Below are positions 43,831 through 57,854 of a stretch of 64,000 nucleotides of DNA, one piece after another (positions within the stretch are counted from its first letter, which is position 1; each line of letters opens with the position of its first letter). Under the pieces are notes generated by a model. The model was not told where the DNA came from. It ran no database searches and saw only the letters and a list, made by a program, of their open reading frames with translations. This stretch comes from Crossaster papposus (Eukaryota; Echinodermata; Asteroidea; Velatida; Solasteridae): positions 186,001 through 250,000 of the forward strand of contig JBAIAA010000408.1 in assembly GCA_037893245.1 (NCBI GenBank). The letters are read 5' to 3'. The position numbers and the translations under genes were made by a program.

Positions 43831-46108
43831 AATTAATTGATAAGGGGTAAGCCTTGCATTTGTATGCAAATTAGGTCAAAATATTATAATTATGCAAAAA
43901 TGTCTCAAATGTCCATTAAATTAATTTATAAGGGGTAAGCCTTGCATTTGTATGCAAATTAGGTCAAAATATGATAATTATGCAAAAATGTCTCAAATGT
44001 CCATTAAATTAATTGATAGGGGGTAAGCCTTGCATTTGTATGCAAATTAGGTCAAAATATGATAATTATGCAAAATATGATAATTATTCAAAAATGACTC
44101 AAATGTCCCTTAAATTAATTTATATGGGGTAAGCCTTGCATTTGTATGCAAATTAGGTCAAAATATGATAATTATGCAAAATATGATAATTATTCAAAAA
44201 TGTCTCAAATGTCCCTTAAATTAATTGATAAGGGGTAAGCCTTGCATTTGTATGCAAATTAGGTCAAAATATTATAATTATGCAAAAATGTCTAAAATGT
44301 CCATTAAATTAATTTATAAGGGGTAAGCCTTGCATTTGTATGCAAATTAGGTCAAAATATGATAAGTATGCAAAAATGTCTCAAATGTCCATTAAATTAA
44401 TTTATAAGGGGTAAGCCTTGCATTTGTATGCAAATTAGGTCAAAATATGATAAGTATGCAAAAATGTCTCAAATGTCCATTAAATTAATTTATAAGGGGT
44501 AAGCCTTGCATTTGTATGCAAATTAGGTCAAAATATGATAATTATGCAAAAATGTCTCAAATGTCCCTTAAATTAATTTATAAGGGGTAAGCCTTGCATT
44601 TGTATGCAAATTAGGTCAAAATATGATAATTATGCAAAATATTATAAATATTCAAAAATGTCTCAAATGTCCCTTAAATTAATTTATAAGGGGTAAGCCT
44701 TGCATTTGTATGCAAATTAGGTCAAAATATGATAATTATGCAAAAATGCCTCAAATGTCCATTAAATTAATTTATAAGGGGTAAGTCTTGCATTTGTATG
44801 CAAATTAGGTCAAAATATGATAATTATGCAAAAATGTCTCAAATGTCCATTAAATTAATTTATAAGGGGTAAGCCTTGCATTTGTATGCAAATTAGGTCA
44901 AAATATGATAATTATGCAAAATATGATAATTATTCAAAAATGTCTCCAATGTCCCTTAAATTATTGGAGAAGGGGTAAGCCTTGCATTTGTATGCAAATT
45001 AGGTCAAAATATGATAATTATGCAAAAATGTCTCAAATGTCCCTTAAATTAATTTATAAGGGGTAAGCCTTGCATTTGTATGCAAATTAGGTCAAAATAT
45101 GATAATTATGCAAAATATTATAAATATTCAAAAATGTCTCAAATGTCCCTTAAATTAATTTATAAGGGGTAAGCCTTGCATTTGTATGCAAATTAGGTCA
45201 AAATATGATAATTATGCAAAAATGCCTCAAATGTCCATTAAATTAATTTATAAGGGGTAAGTCTTGCATTTGTATGCAAATTAGGTCAAAATATGATAAT
45301 TATGCAAAAATGTCTCAAATGTCCATTAAATTAATTTATAAGGGGTAAGCCTTGCATTTGTATGCAAATTAGGTCAAAATATGATAATTATGCAAAATAT
45401 GATAATTATTCAAAAATGTCTCCAATGTCCCTTAAATTATTGGAGAAGGGGTAAGCCTTGCATTTGTATGCAAATTAGGTCAAAATATGATAATTATGCA
45501 AAAATGTCTCAAATGTCCCTTAAATTAATTTATAAGGGGTAAGCCTTGCATTTGTATGCAAATTAGGTCAAAATATGATAATTATGCAAAATATGATAAT
45601 TATGCAAAAATGTCTCAAATGTCTCTTAAATTAATTGATAAGGGGTAAGCCTTGCATTTGTATGCAAATTAGGTCAAAACATGATAATTATGTAAAAATG
45701 TCTCAAATGCCTCTTAAATTAATTGATAAGGGGTAAGCCTTGCATTTGTATGCAAATTAGGTCAAAATATGATAATTATGTAAAAATGTCTCAAATGTCC
45801 ATTAAATTAATTTATAAGGGGTAAGCCTTCCATTTGTATGCAAATTAGGTCAAAATATGATAATTATGCAAAATATGATAATTATTCAAAAATGTCTCAA
45901 ATACCCCTTAAAATAATTTATAAGGGGTAAGCCTTGCATTTGCATGCAAATTAGGTCAAAATATGATAATTATGCAAAATATTATAAATATGCAAAAATG
46001 TCTCAAATGTCCCTTAAATTAATTTATAAGGGGTAAGCCTTGCATTTGTATGCAAATTAGGTCAAAATATTATAATTATGCAAAAATGTCTCAAATGTCC
46101 ATTAAATT

Positions 46109-46464
46109 CGGGCGATTCACAATGCAGTGCGCCACCAAGCGTTTGACTCAAAAGAGCCACTTTTAAACTTTACGGTCGACTTCTTCCGTATATCATACTG
46201 TAGTGAAATATCTATTCTTCATTGTTCACGCGAGGTACAACACAAACATAAATGTATCCGGAAGCGTCGTTGATTAAAACATTGTTATTTGCAGAAAAAA
46301 ATTGGAACTTTAATCGTGCGCGTCCAAAAAGACGTAAAAACTGATGAGTTCATGCAAAATGAATACCGTTTTTCAAACTGATGCCGACTTTTTCCCATGA
46401 TGCACCGCGGGTATAGCTGGATTTGCGCCTCCAACGGCAGCTTCTAGGTATTGTGAATCGCTCG
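46109..46464. mobile_element. satellite-resident MITE, copy 5
   Basis: Same family. The following monomer has a GTAAACC variant shared only with copy 6, marking a more recent common block. Confidence 0.9.
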
Positions 46465-47665
46465 AATTAATTGATAAGGGGTAAACCTTGCATTTGTATG
46501 CAAATTAGGTCAAAATATTATAATTATGCAAAAATGTCTCAAATGTCCATTAAATTAATTGATAGGGGGTAAGCCTTGCATTTGTATGCAAATTAGGTCA
46601 AAATATGATAATTATGCAAAAATGTCTCAAATGTCCATTAAATTAATTGATAGGGGGTAAGCCTTGCATTTGTATGCAAATTAGGTCAAAATATGATAAT
46701 TATGCAAAAATGTCTCAAATGTCCATTAAATTAATTGATAGGGGGTAAGCCTTGCATTTGTATGCAAATTAGGTCAAAATATGATAATTATGCAAAATAT
46801 GATAATTATTCAAAAATGTCTCCAATGTCCCTTAAATTATTGGAGAAGGGGTAAGCCTTGCATTTGTATGCAAATTAGGTCAAAATATGATAATTATGCA
46901 AAAATGTCTCAAATGTCCCTTAAATTAATTTATAAGGGGTAAGCCTTGCATTTGTATGCAAATTAGGTCAAAATATGATAATTATGCAAAATATGATAAT
47001 TATGCAAAAATGTCTCAAATGTCTCTTAAATTAATTGATAAGGGGTAAGCCTTGCATTTGTATGCAAATTAGGTCAAAACATGATAATTATGTAAAAATG
47101 TCTCAAATGTCCATTAAATTAATTTATAAGGGGTAAGCCTTCCATTTGTATGCAAATTAGGTCAACAAATGATAATTATGCAAACATGTCTCAAATGCCT
47201 CTTAAATTAATTGATAAGGGGTAAGCCTTGCATTTGTATGCAAATTAGGTCAAAATATGATAATTATGTAAAAATGTCTCAAATGTCCATTAAATTAATT
47301 TATAAGGGGTAAGCCTTCCATTTGTATGCAAATTAGGTCAACAAATGATAATTATGCAAAAATGTCTCAAATGCCACTAAATTAATTTATAAGGGGTAAG
47401 CCTTGCATTTGTATGCAATTTAGGTCAAAATATGATAATTATGCAAAATATGATAATTATTCAAAAATGTCTCAAATACCCCTTAAATTAATTTATAAGG
47501 GGTAAGCCTTGCATTTGTATGCAAATTAGGTCAAAATATTATAATTATGCAAAAATGTCTCAAATGTCCCTTAAATTAATTTATAAGGGGTAAGCCTTGC
47601 ATTTGTATGCAAATTAGGTCAAAATATTATAATTATGCAAAAATGTCTCAAATGTCCATTAAATT

Positions 47666-48021
47666 CGGGCGATTCACAATGCAGTGCGCCACCAAGCGTT
47701 TGACTCAAAAGAGCCACTTTTAAACTTTACGGTCGACTTCTTCCGTATATCATACTGTAGTGAAATATCTATTCTTCATTGTTCACGCGAGGTACAACAC
47801 AAACATAAATGTATCCGGAAGCGTCGTTGATTAAAACATTGTTATTTGCAGAAAAAAATTGGAACTTTAATCGTGCGCGTCCAAAAAGACGTAAAAACTG
47901 ATGAGTTCATGCAAAATGAATACCGTTTTTCAAACTGATGCCGACTTTTTCCCATGATGCACCGCGGGTATAGCTGGATTTGCGCCTCCAACGGCAGCTT
48001 CTAGGTATTGTGAATCGCTCG
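47666..48021. mobile_element. satellite-resident MITE, copy 6
   Basis: Same family, followed by the same GTAAACC variant as copy 5; 1557 bp from copy 5. Confidence 0.9.
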
Positions 48022-49134
48022 AATTAATTGATAAGGGGTAAACCTTGCATTTGTATGCAAATTAGGTCAAAATATTATAATTATGCAAAAATGTCTCAAA
48101 TGTCCATTAAATTAATTGATAGGGGGTAAGCCTTGCATTTGTATGCAAATTAGGTCAAAATATGATAATTATGCAAAAATGTCTCAAATGTCCATTAAAT
48201 TAATTGATAGGGGGTAAGCCTTGCATTTGTATGCAAATTAGGTCAAAATATGATAATTATGCAAAAATGTCTCAAATGTCCATTAAATTAATTGATAGGG
48301 GGTAAGCCTTGCATTTGTATGCAAATTAGGTCAAAATATGATAATTATGCAAAATATGATAATTATTCAAAAATGTCTCCAATGTCCCTTAAATTATTGG
48401 AGAAGGGGTAAGCCTTGCATTTGTATGCAAATTAGGTCAAAATATGATAATTATGCAAAAATGTCTCAAATGTCCCTTAAATTAATTTATAAGGGGTAAG
48501 CCTTGCATTTGTATGCAAATTAGGTCAAAATATGATAATTATGCAAAATATGATAATTATGCAAAAATGTCTCAAATGTCTCTTAAATTAATTGATAAGG
48601 GGTAAGCCTTGCATTTGTATGCAAATTAGGTCAAAACATGATAATTATGTAAAAATGTCTCAAATGTCCATTAAATTAATTTATAAGGGGTAAGCCTTCC
48701 ATTTGTATGCAAATTAGGTCAACAAATGATAATTATGCAAACATGTCTCAAATGCCTCTTAAATTAATTGATAAGGGGTAAGCCTTGCATTTGTATGCAA
48801 ATTAGGTCAAAATATGATAATTATGTAAAAATGTCTCAAATGTCCATTAAATTAATTTATAAGGGGTAAGCCTTCCATTTGTATGCAAATTAGGTCAACA
48901 AATGATAATTATGCAAAAATGTCTCAAATGCCACTAAATTAATTTATAAGGGGTAAGCCTTGCATTTGTATGCAATTTAGGTCAAAATATGATAATTATG
49001 CAAAATATGATAATTATTCAAAAATGTCTCAAATACCCCTTAAATTAATTTATAAGGGGTAAGCCTTGCATTTGTATGCAAATTAGGTCAAAATATTATA
49101 ATTATGCAAAAATGTCTCAAATGTCCATTAAATT

Positions 49135-49490
49135 CGGGCGATTCACAATGCAGTGCGCCACCAAGCGTTTGACTCAAAAGAGCCACTTTTAAACTTTACG
49201 GTCGACTTCTTCCGTATATCATACTGTAGTGAAATATCTATTCTTCATTGTTCACGCGAGGTACAACACAAACATAAATGTATCCGGAAGCGTCGTTGAT
49301 TAAAACATTGTTATTTGCAGAAAAAAATTGGAACTTTAATCGTGCGCGTCCAAAAAGACGTAAAAACTGATGAGTTCATGCAAAATGAATACCGTTTTTC
49401 AAACTGATGCCGACTTTTTCCCATGATGCACCGCGGGTATAGCTGGATTTGCGCCTCCAACGGCAGCTTCTAGGTATTGTGAATCGCTCG
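49135..49490. mobile_element. satellite-resident MITE, copy 7
   Basis: Same family; 1469 bp from copy 6. Downstream monomers match those after copy 4. Confidence 0.9.
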
Positions 49491-52400
49491 AATTAATTGA
49501 TAAGGGGTAAGCCTTGCATTTGTATGCAAATTAGGTCAAAATATTATAATTATGCAAAAATGTCTCAAATGTCCATTAAATTAATTTATAAGGGGTAAGC
49601 CTTGCATTTGTATGCAAATTAGGTCAAAATATGATAATTATGCAAAAATGTCTCAAATGTCCATTAAATTAATTGATAGGGGGTAAGCCTTGCATTTGTA
49701 TGCAAATTAGGTCAAAATATGATAATTATGCAAAATATGATAATTATTCAAAAATGACTCAAATGTCCCTTAAATTAATTTATATGGGGTAAGCCTTGCA
49801 TTTGTATGCAAATTAGGTCAAAATATGATAATTATGCAAAATATGATAATTATTCAAAAATGTCTCAAATGTCCCTTAAATTAATTGATAAGGGGTAAGC
49901 CTTGCATTTGTATGCAAATTAGGTCAAAATATGATAATTATGCAAAATATTATAAATATGCAAAAATGTCTCAAATGTCCCTTAAATTAATTTATAAGGG
50001 GTAAGCCTTGCATTTGTATGCAAATTAGGTCAAAATATTATAATTATGCAAAAATGTCTAAAATGTCCATTAAATTAATTTATAAGGGGTAAGCCTTGCA
50101 TTTGTATGCAAATTAGGTCAAAATATGATGAGTATGCAAAAATGTCTCAAATGTCCATTAAATTAATTTATAAGGGGTAAGCCTTGCATTTGTATGCAAA
50201 TTAGGTCAAAATATGATAATTATGCAAAAATGTCTCAAATGTCCCTTAAATTAATTTATAAGGGGTAAGCCTTGCATTTGTATGCAAATTAGGTCAAAAT
50301 ATGATAATTATGCAAAATATTATAAATATTCAAAAATGTCTCAAATGTCCCTTAAATTAATTTATAAGGGGTAAGCCTTGCATTTGTATGCAAATTAGGT
50401 CAAAATATGATAATTATGCAAAAATGCCTCAAATGTCCATTAAATTAATTTATAAGGGGTAAGTCTTGCATTTGTATGCAAATTAGGTCAAAATATGATA
50501 ATTATGCAAAAATGTCTCAAATGTCCATTAAATTAATTTATAAGGGGTAAGCCTTGCATTTGTATGCAAATTAGGTCAAAATATGATAATTATGCAAAAT
50601 ATGATAATTATTCAAAAATGTCTCCAATGTCCCTTAAATTATTGGAGAAGGGGTAAGCCTTGCATTTGTATGCAAATTAGGTCAAAATATGATAATTATG
50701 CAAAAATGTCTCAAATGTCCCTTAAATTAATTTATAAGGGGTAAGCCTTGCATTTGTATGCAAATTAGGTCAAAATATGATAATTATGCAAAATATGATA
50801 ATTATGCAAAAATGTCTCAAATGTCTCTTAAATTAATTGATAAGGGGTAAGCCTTGCATTTGTATGCAAATTAGGTCAAAACATGATAATTATGTAAAAA
50901 TGTCTCAAATGCCTCTTAAATTAATTGATAAGGGGTAAGCCTTGCATTTGTATGCAAATTAGGTCAAAATATGATAATTATGTAAAAATGTCTCAAATGT
51001 CCATTAAATTAATTTATAAGGGGTAAGCCTTCCATTTGTATGCAAATTAGGTCAAAATATGATAATTATGCAAAATATGATAATTATTCAAAAATGTCTC
51101 AAATACCCCTTAAAATAATTTATAAGGGGTAAGCCTTGCATTTGCATGCAAATTAGGTCAAAATATGATAATTATGCAAAATATTATAAATATGCAAAAA
51201 TGTCTCAAATGTCCCTTAAATTAATTTATAAGGGGTAAGCCTTGCATTTGTATGCAAATTAGGTCAAAATATTATAATTATGCAAAAATGTCTCAAATGT
51301 CCATTAAATTAATTGATAGGGGGTAAGCCTTGCATTTGTATGCAAATTAGGTCAAAATATGATAATTATGCAAAAATGTCTCAAATGTCCATTAAATTAA
51401 TTGATAGGGGGTAAGCCTTGCATTTGTATGCAAATTAGGTCAAAATATGATAATTATGCAAAAATGTCTCAAATGTCCAATTAAATTAATTTATAAGGGT
51501 AAGCCTTGCATTTGTATGCAAATTAGGTCAAAATATTTTAATTATGCAGAATATGATAATTATGCAGAAATGTCCCAAATGTCCATTAAATTAATTTATA
51601 AGGGGTAAGCCTTCCATTTGTATGCAAATTAGGTCAACAAATGATAATTATGCAAAAATGTCTCAAATGTCCATTAAATTAATTTATAAGGGTATTGTAT
51701 GCAAATTAGGTCAAAATATGATAATTATGCAAAATATGATAATTATGCAAAAATGTCTCAAATGTCCATTAAATAAATTTATAAGGGGTAAGCCTTCCAT
51801 TTGTATGCAAATTAGGTCAACAAATGATAATTATGCAAAAATGTCTCAAATGCCCCTAAATTAATTTATAAGGGGTAATAAGCCTTGCATTTGTATGCAA
51901 TTTAGGTCAAAATATGATAATTATGCAAAATATGATAATTATGCAAAAATGTCTCAAATGTCCCTTAAATTAATTGATAAGGGGTAAGCCTTGCATTTGT
52001 ATGCAAATTAGGTCAAAATATGATAATTATGCAAAAATGTCTCAAATGTCCATTAAATTAATTTATAAGGGGTAAGCCTTGCATTTGTATGCAAATTAGG
52101 TCAAAATATGATAATTATGCAAAAATGTCTCAAATGTCCATTAAATTAATTTATAAGGGGTAATTTACGCCTTGCATTTGTATTCAAATTAGGTCAAAAT
52201 ATGATAATTATGCAAAATATGATAATTATTCAAAAATGACTCAAATGTCCCTTAAATTAATTTATATGGGGTAAGCCTTGCATTTGTATGCAAATTAGGT
52301 CAAAATATGATAATTATGCAAAATATGATAATTATTCAAAAATGTCTCAAATGTCCCTTAAATTAATTGATAAGGGGTAAGCCTAGCATTTGTATGCAAA

Positions 52401-55400
52401 TTAGGTCAAAATATGATAATTATGCAAAATATTATAAATATGCAAAAATGTCTCAAATGTCCCTTAAATTAATTTATAAGGGGTAAGCCTTGCATTTGTA
52501 TGCAAATTAGGTCAAAATATTATAATTATGCAAAAATGTCTAAAATGTCCATTAAATTAATTTATAAGGGGTAAGCCTTGCATTTGTATGCAAATTAGGT
52601 CAAAATATGATAAGTATGTAAAAATGTCTCAAATGTCCATTAAATTAATTTATAAGGGGTAAGCCTTGCATTTGTATGCAAATTAGGTCAAAATATGATA
52701 ATTATGCAAAAATGTCTCAAATGTCCCTTAAATTAATTTATAAGGGGTAAGCCTTGCATTTGTATGCAAATTAGGTCAAAATATGATAATTATGCAAAAT
52801 ATTATAAATATTCAAAAATGTCTCAAATGTCCCTTAAATTAATTTATAAGGGGTGCTTAAAGCCTTGCATTTGTATGCAAATTAGGTCAAAATATTATAA
52901 TTATGCAAAAATGTCTCAAATGTCCATTAAATTAATTTATAAGGGGTAAGCCTTGCATTTGTATGCAAATTAGGTCAAAATATGATAAGTATGCAAAAAT
53001 GTCTCAAATGTCCATTATATTAATTTATAAGGGGTAAGCCTTGCATTTGTATGCAAATTAGGTCAAAATATGATAATTATGCAAAGTATGATAATTATGC
53101 AAAAATGTCTCAAATGTCCCTTAAATTAATTTATAAGGGGTAAGCCTTGCATTTGCATGCAAATTAGGTCAAAATATGATAATTATGCAAAATATTATAA
53201 ATATGCAAAAATGTCTCAAATGTCCCTTAAATTAATTTATAAGGGGTAAGCCTTGCATTTGTATGCAAATTAGGTCAAAATATTATAATTATGCAAAAAT
53301 GTCTCAAATGTCCATTAAATTAATTGATAGGGGGTAAGCCTTGCATTTGTATGCAAATTAGGTCAAAATATGATAATTATGCAAAAATGTCTCAAATGTC
53401 CATTAAATTAATTGATAGGGGGTAAGCCTTGCATTTGTATGCAAATTAGGTCAAAATATGATAATTATGCAAAAATGTCTCAAATGTCCAATTAAATTAA
53501 TTTATAAGGGTAAGCCTTGCATTTGTATGCAAATTAGGTCAAAATATTTTAATTATGCAGAATATGATAATTATGCAGAAATGTCCCAAATGTCCATTAA
53601 ATTAATTTATAAGGGGTAAGCCTTCCATTTGTATGCAAATTAGGTCAACAAATGATAATTATGCAAAAATGTCTCAAATGTCCATTAAATTAATTTATAA
53701 GGGTATTGTATGCAAATTAGGTCAAAATATGATAATTATGCAAAATATGATAATTATGCAAAAATGTCTCAAATGTCCATTAAATAAATTTATAAGGGGT
53801 AAGCCTTCCATTTGTATGCAAATTAGGTCAACAAATGATAATTATGCAAAAATGTCTCAAATGCCCCTAAATTAATTTATAAGGGGTAATAAGCCTTGCA
53901 TTTGTATGCAATTTAGGTCAAAATATGATAATTATGCAAAAATGTCTCAAATGTCCATTAAATTAATTTATAAGGGGTAAGCCTTGCATTTGTATGCAAA
54001 TTAGGTCAAAATATGATAATTATGCAAAAATGTCTCAAATGTCCATTAAATTAATTTATAAGGGGTAATTTACGCCTTGCATTTGTATTCAAATTAGGTC
54101 AAAATATGATAATTATGCAAAATATGATAATTATTCAAAAATGACTCAAATGTCCCTTAAATTAATTTATATGGGGTAAGCCTTGCATTTGTATGCAAAT
54201 TAGGTCAAAATATGATAATTATGCAAAATATGATAATTATTCAAAAATGTCTCAAATGTCCCTTAAATTAATTGATAAGGGGTAAGCCTTGCATTTGCAT
54301 GCAAATTAGGTCAAAATATGATAATTATGCAAAATATTATAAATATGCAAAAATGTCTCAAATGTCCCTTAAATTAATTTATAAGGGGTAAGCCTTGCAT
54401 TTGTATGCAAATTAGGTCAAAATATTATAATTATGCAAAAATGTCTCAAATGTCCATTAAATTAATTTATAAGGGGTAAGCCTTGCATTTGTATGCAAAT
54501 TAGGTCAAAATATGATAATTATGCAAAAATGTATCAAATGTCCATTAAATTAATTTATAAGGGGTAAGCCTTGCATTTGTATGCAAATTAGGTCAAAATA
54601 TGATAATTACACAAAATATGATAATTATTCAAAAATGTCTCAAATGTCCCTTAAATTATTGGAGAAGGGGTAAGCCTTGCATTTGTATGCAAATTAGGTC
54701 AAAATATGATAATTATGCAAAAATGTCTCAAATGTCCATTAAATTAATTTCTAAGGGGTAAGCCTTCCATTTGTATGCAAATTAGGTCAACAAATGATAA
54801 TTATGCAAAAATGTCTCAAATGCCCCTAAATTAATTTATAAGGGGTAAGCCTTGCATTTGTATGCAATTTAGGTCAAAATATGATAATTATGCAAAATAT
54901 GATAATTATGCAAAAATGTCTCAAATGTCCCTTAAATTAATTGATAAGGGGTAAGCCTTGCATTTGTATGCAAATTATGTCAAAATATAATAATTATGCA
55001 AAAATGTCTCAAATGTCCATTATATTAATTGATAAGGGGTAAGCCTTGCATTTGTATGCAAATTAGGTCAAAATATGATAATTATGCAAAAATGTCTCAA
55101 ATGTCCATTATATTAATTTATAAGGGGTAAGCCTTGCATTTGTATGCAAATTAGGTCAAAATATGATAATTATGCAAAGTATGATAATTATGCAAAAATG
55201 TCTCAAATGTCCCTTAAATTAATTGATAAGGGGTAAGCCTTGCATTTGTATGCCAATTAGGTCAAAATATGATAATTATGCAAAATATTATAAATATGCA
55301 AAAATGTCTCAAATGTCCCTTAAATTAATTTATAAGGGGTAAGCCTTGCATTTGTATGCAAATTAGGTCAAAATATTATAATTATGCAAAAATGTCTCAA

Positions 55401-56945
55401 ATGTCCATTAAATTAATTTATAAGGGGTAAGCCTTGCATTTGTATGCAAATTAGGTCAAAATATGATAATTATGCAAAAATGTATCAAATGTCCATTAAA
55501 TTAATTTATAAGGGGTAAGCCTTCCATTTGTATGCAAATTAGGTCAACAAATGATAATTATGCAAAAATGTCTCAAATGCCCCTAAATTAATTTATAAGG
55601 GGTAAGCCTTGCATTTGTATGCAAATTAGGTCAAAATATGATAATTATGCAAAATATGATAATTATGCAAAAATGTCTCAAATGTCCCTTAAATTAATTT
55701 ATAAGGGGTAAGCCTTGCATTTGTATGCAAATTAGGTCAAAATATGATAATTATGCAAAAATGTCTCAAATGTCCATTATATTAATATATAAGGGGTAAG
55801 CCTTGCATTTGTATGCAAATTAGGTCAAAATATGATAATTATGCAAAAATGTCTCAAATGTTCATTAAATTAATTTATAAGGGGTAAGCCTTGCATTTGT
55901 ATGCAAATTAGGTCAAAATATGATAATTATGCAAAAATGTCTCAAATGTCCATTAAATTAATTTATAAGGGGTAAGCCTTGCATTTGTATGCAAATTAGG
56001 TCAAAATATGATAATTATGCAAAAATGTCTCAAATGTCCCTTAAATTAATTGATAAGGGGTAAGCCTTGCATTTGTATGCCAATTAGGTCAAAATATGAT
56101 AATTATGCAAAATATTATAAATATGCAAAAATGTCTCAAATGTCCCTTAAATTAATTTATAAGGGGTAAGCCTTGCATTTGTATGCAAATTAGGTCAAAA
56201 TATGATAATTATGCAAAAATGTATCAAATGTCCATTAAATTAATTTATAAGGGGTAAGCCTTCCATTTGTATGCAAATTAGGTCAACAAATGATAATTAT
56301 GCAAAAATGTCTCAAATGCCCCTAAATTAATTTATAAGGGGTAAGCCTTGCATTTGTTTGCAATTTAGGTCAAAATATGATAATTATGCAAAATATGATA
56401 ATTATGCAAAAATGTCTCAAATGTCCCTTAAATTAATTTATAAGGGGTAAGCCTTGCATTTGTATGCAAATTAGGTCAAAATATGATAATTATGCAAAAA
56501 TGTCTCAAATGTCCATTATATTAATATATAAGGGGTAAGCCTTGCATTTGTATGCAAATTAGGTCAAAATATGATAATTATGCAAAAATGTCTCAAATGT
56601 TCATTAAATTAATTTATAAGGGGTAAGCCTTGCATTTGTATGCAAATTAGGTCAAAATATGATAATTATGCAAAAATGTCTCAAATGTCCATTAAATTAA
56701 TTTATAAGGGGTAAGCCTTGCATTTGTATGCAAATTAGGTCAAAATATGATAATTATGCAAAAATGTCTCAAATGTCCATTAAATTAATTTATAAGCGGT
56801 AAGCCTTGCATTTGTATGCAAATTAGGTCAAAATATGATAATTATGCAAAAATGTCTCAAATGTCCATTAAATTAATTTATAAGCGGTAAGCCTTGCATT
56901 TGTATGCAAATTAGGTCAAAATATGATAATTATGCAAAAATGATT

Positions 56946-57315
56946 CTTTTGTCCCTTAATTTAATTAATGAATATATTTTGACCCAATTTGCGTACAAAT
57001 GCAAGGCTTGAGGGACATTTGATACATTTTTCTGAAAACAATCTTATTTTTTGCATAATTATCATATTTTTACCTAATTTGCATACAAATGCAAGGGTTA
57101 CCCCTTATCAATTAATTTAAGGGACATTTGAGACCTTTGTAAACAATATCTTATTTTTTGCATAATGAACATATTTTGACCTCATTTGCATACCAATGCA
57201 AGGCTAACCCTTATCAATTATTTTAGGGGCATTTGATACATTTTTAGACAAATTCTTATTTTTCGCATAATTATGTAAAAATGTAAGGCTAACCACTTAC
57301 AAATTAGTTTGGGGA
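56946..57315 (-). repeat. satellite right edge: diverged monomers, inverted
   Basis: About four diverged monomers read on the minus strand (GCAAGGCTTGAGGGAC, GCAAGGGTTACCCCTTATCA, GCAAGGCTAACCC). They face the plus-oriented array and mirror the left edge. Similarity fades out by about 57315. Confidence 0.85.
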
Positions 57316-57652
57316 GATTTAAGGCTATTGGCAGAGGTGGGGTGGGGGTGGGGGTGGGAATTTATAGGCGCACACAAAGAAAGACCCACAAAACACAAAC
57401 ACAAAGCTTTTCAGATTTTTCAATGTCAACAGTCCAAAGCTGGATTTATTTCTTCTCATGTAATCAAAGTTCTTTTAAAAGCATGTGATGTTAACATGGA
57501 AATTAAACACATGGACTAACAGTAGTCCAGCGACAATCCTGGATTATGGAAACACTAAATGTGATTTGGCATTCAAAGCGGACACTGTCCTTAGCACTTC
57601 ACACCCTCTTCCAAATTCACCTCCTGGGTTAAATAGTGAATTTGTGTTTTAA

Positions 57653-57854
57653 CCAGTTCGCGCCGGATGACGTATATAAACGCAAAGTTTTTCCCAGATT
57701 CAAAACGGATGACGCATAAACACGCCACGAGCAAGGCCGGAAATGTCTGTCAGCAGCAAGCAAGGCTGGAAATGCGTGGGTGTGCTTCCCGGTACCATCG
57801 GCGTGAACCCGCCTCGGATCGAGTTTTGTTAAAAATATTCCCGGCACGAACTGG
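57653..57854 (+). mobile_element. CCAGTTCGCGCCGG MITE, copy with worn right end
   Basis: TTAA precedes the left TIR (57649-57652). The right TIR CCGGCACGAACTGG is followed by TACC, so the right TTAA is mutated. The internal TATATAAA and GAGCAAGGCCGGAAATG blocks are present. Confidence 0.8.

Larger units (their letters stand above)
41449..56945 (+). repeat. satellite array, right block
   Basis: Same monomer and variants as the left block, again in higher-order order. MITE-bearing blocks repeat at 1469 bp (42006 to 43475, and 47666 to 49135). The 46109 to 47666 interval is 1557 bp, exactly one 88-bp monomer more. The region around 51490 recurs at about 53500, and a local ~474-bp block is duplicated (44962 and 45436). 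The array ends at about 56945. Confidence 0.96.

Noticed and set aside
25138..56945. Regular repeats resembling a CRISPR array
   Set aside because: There are no unique spacers: whole 88-bp monomers repeat, in a eukaryotic context with no cas genes. It is satellite DNA.
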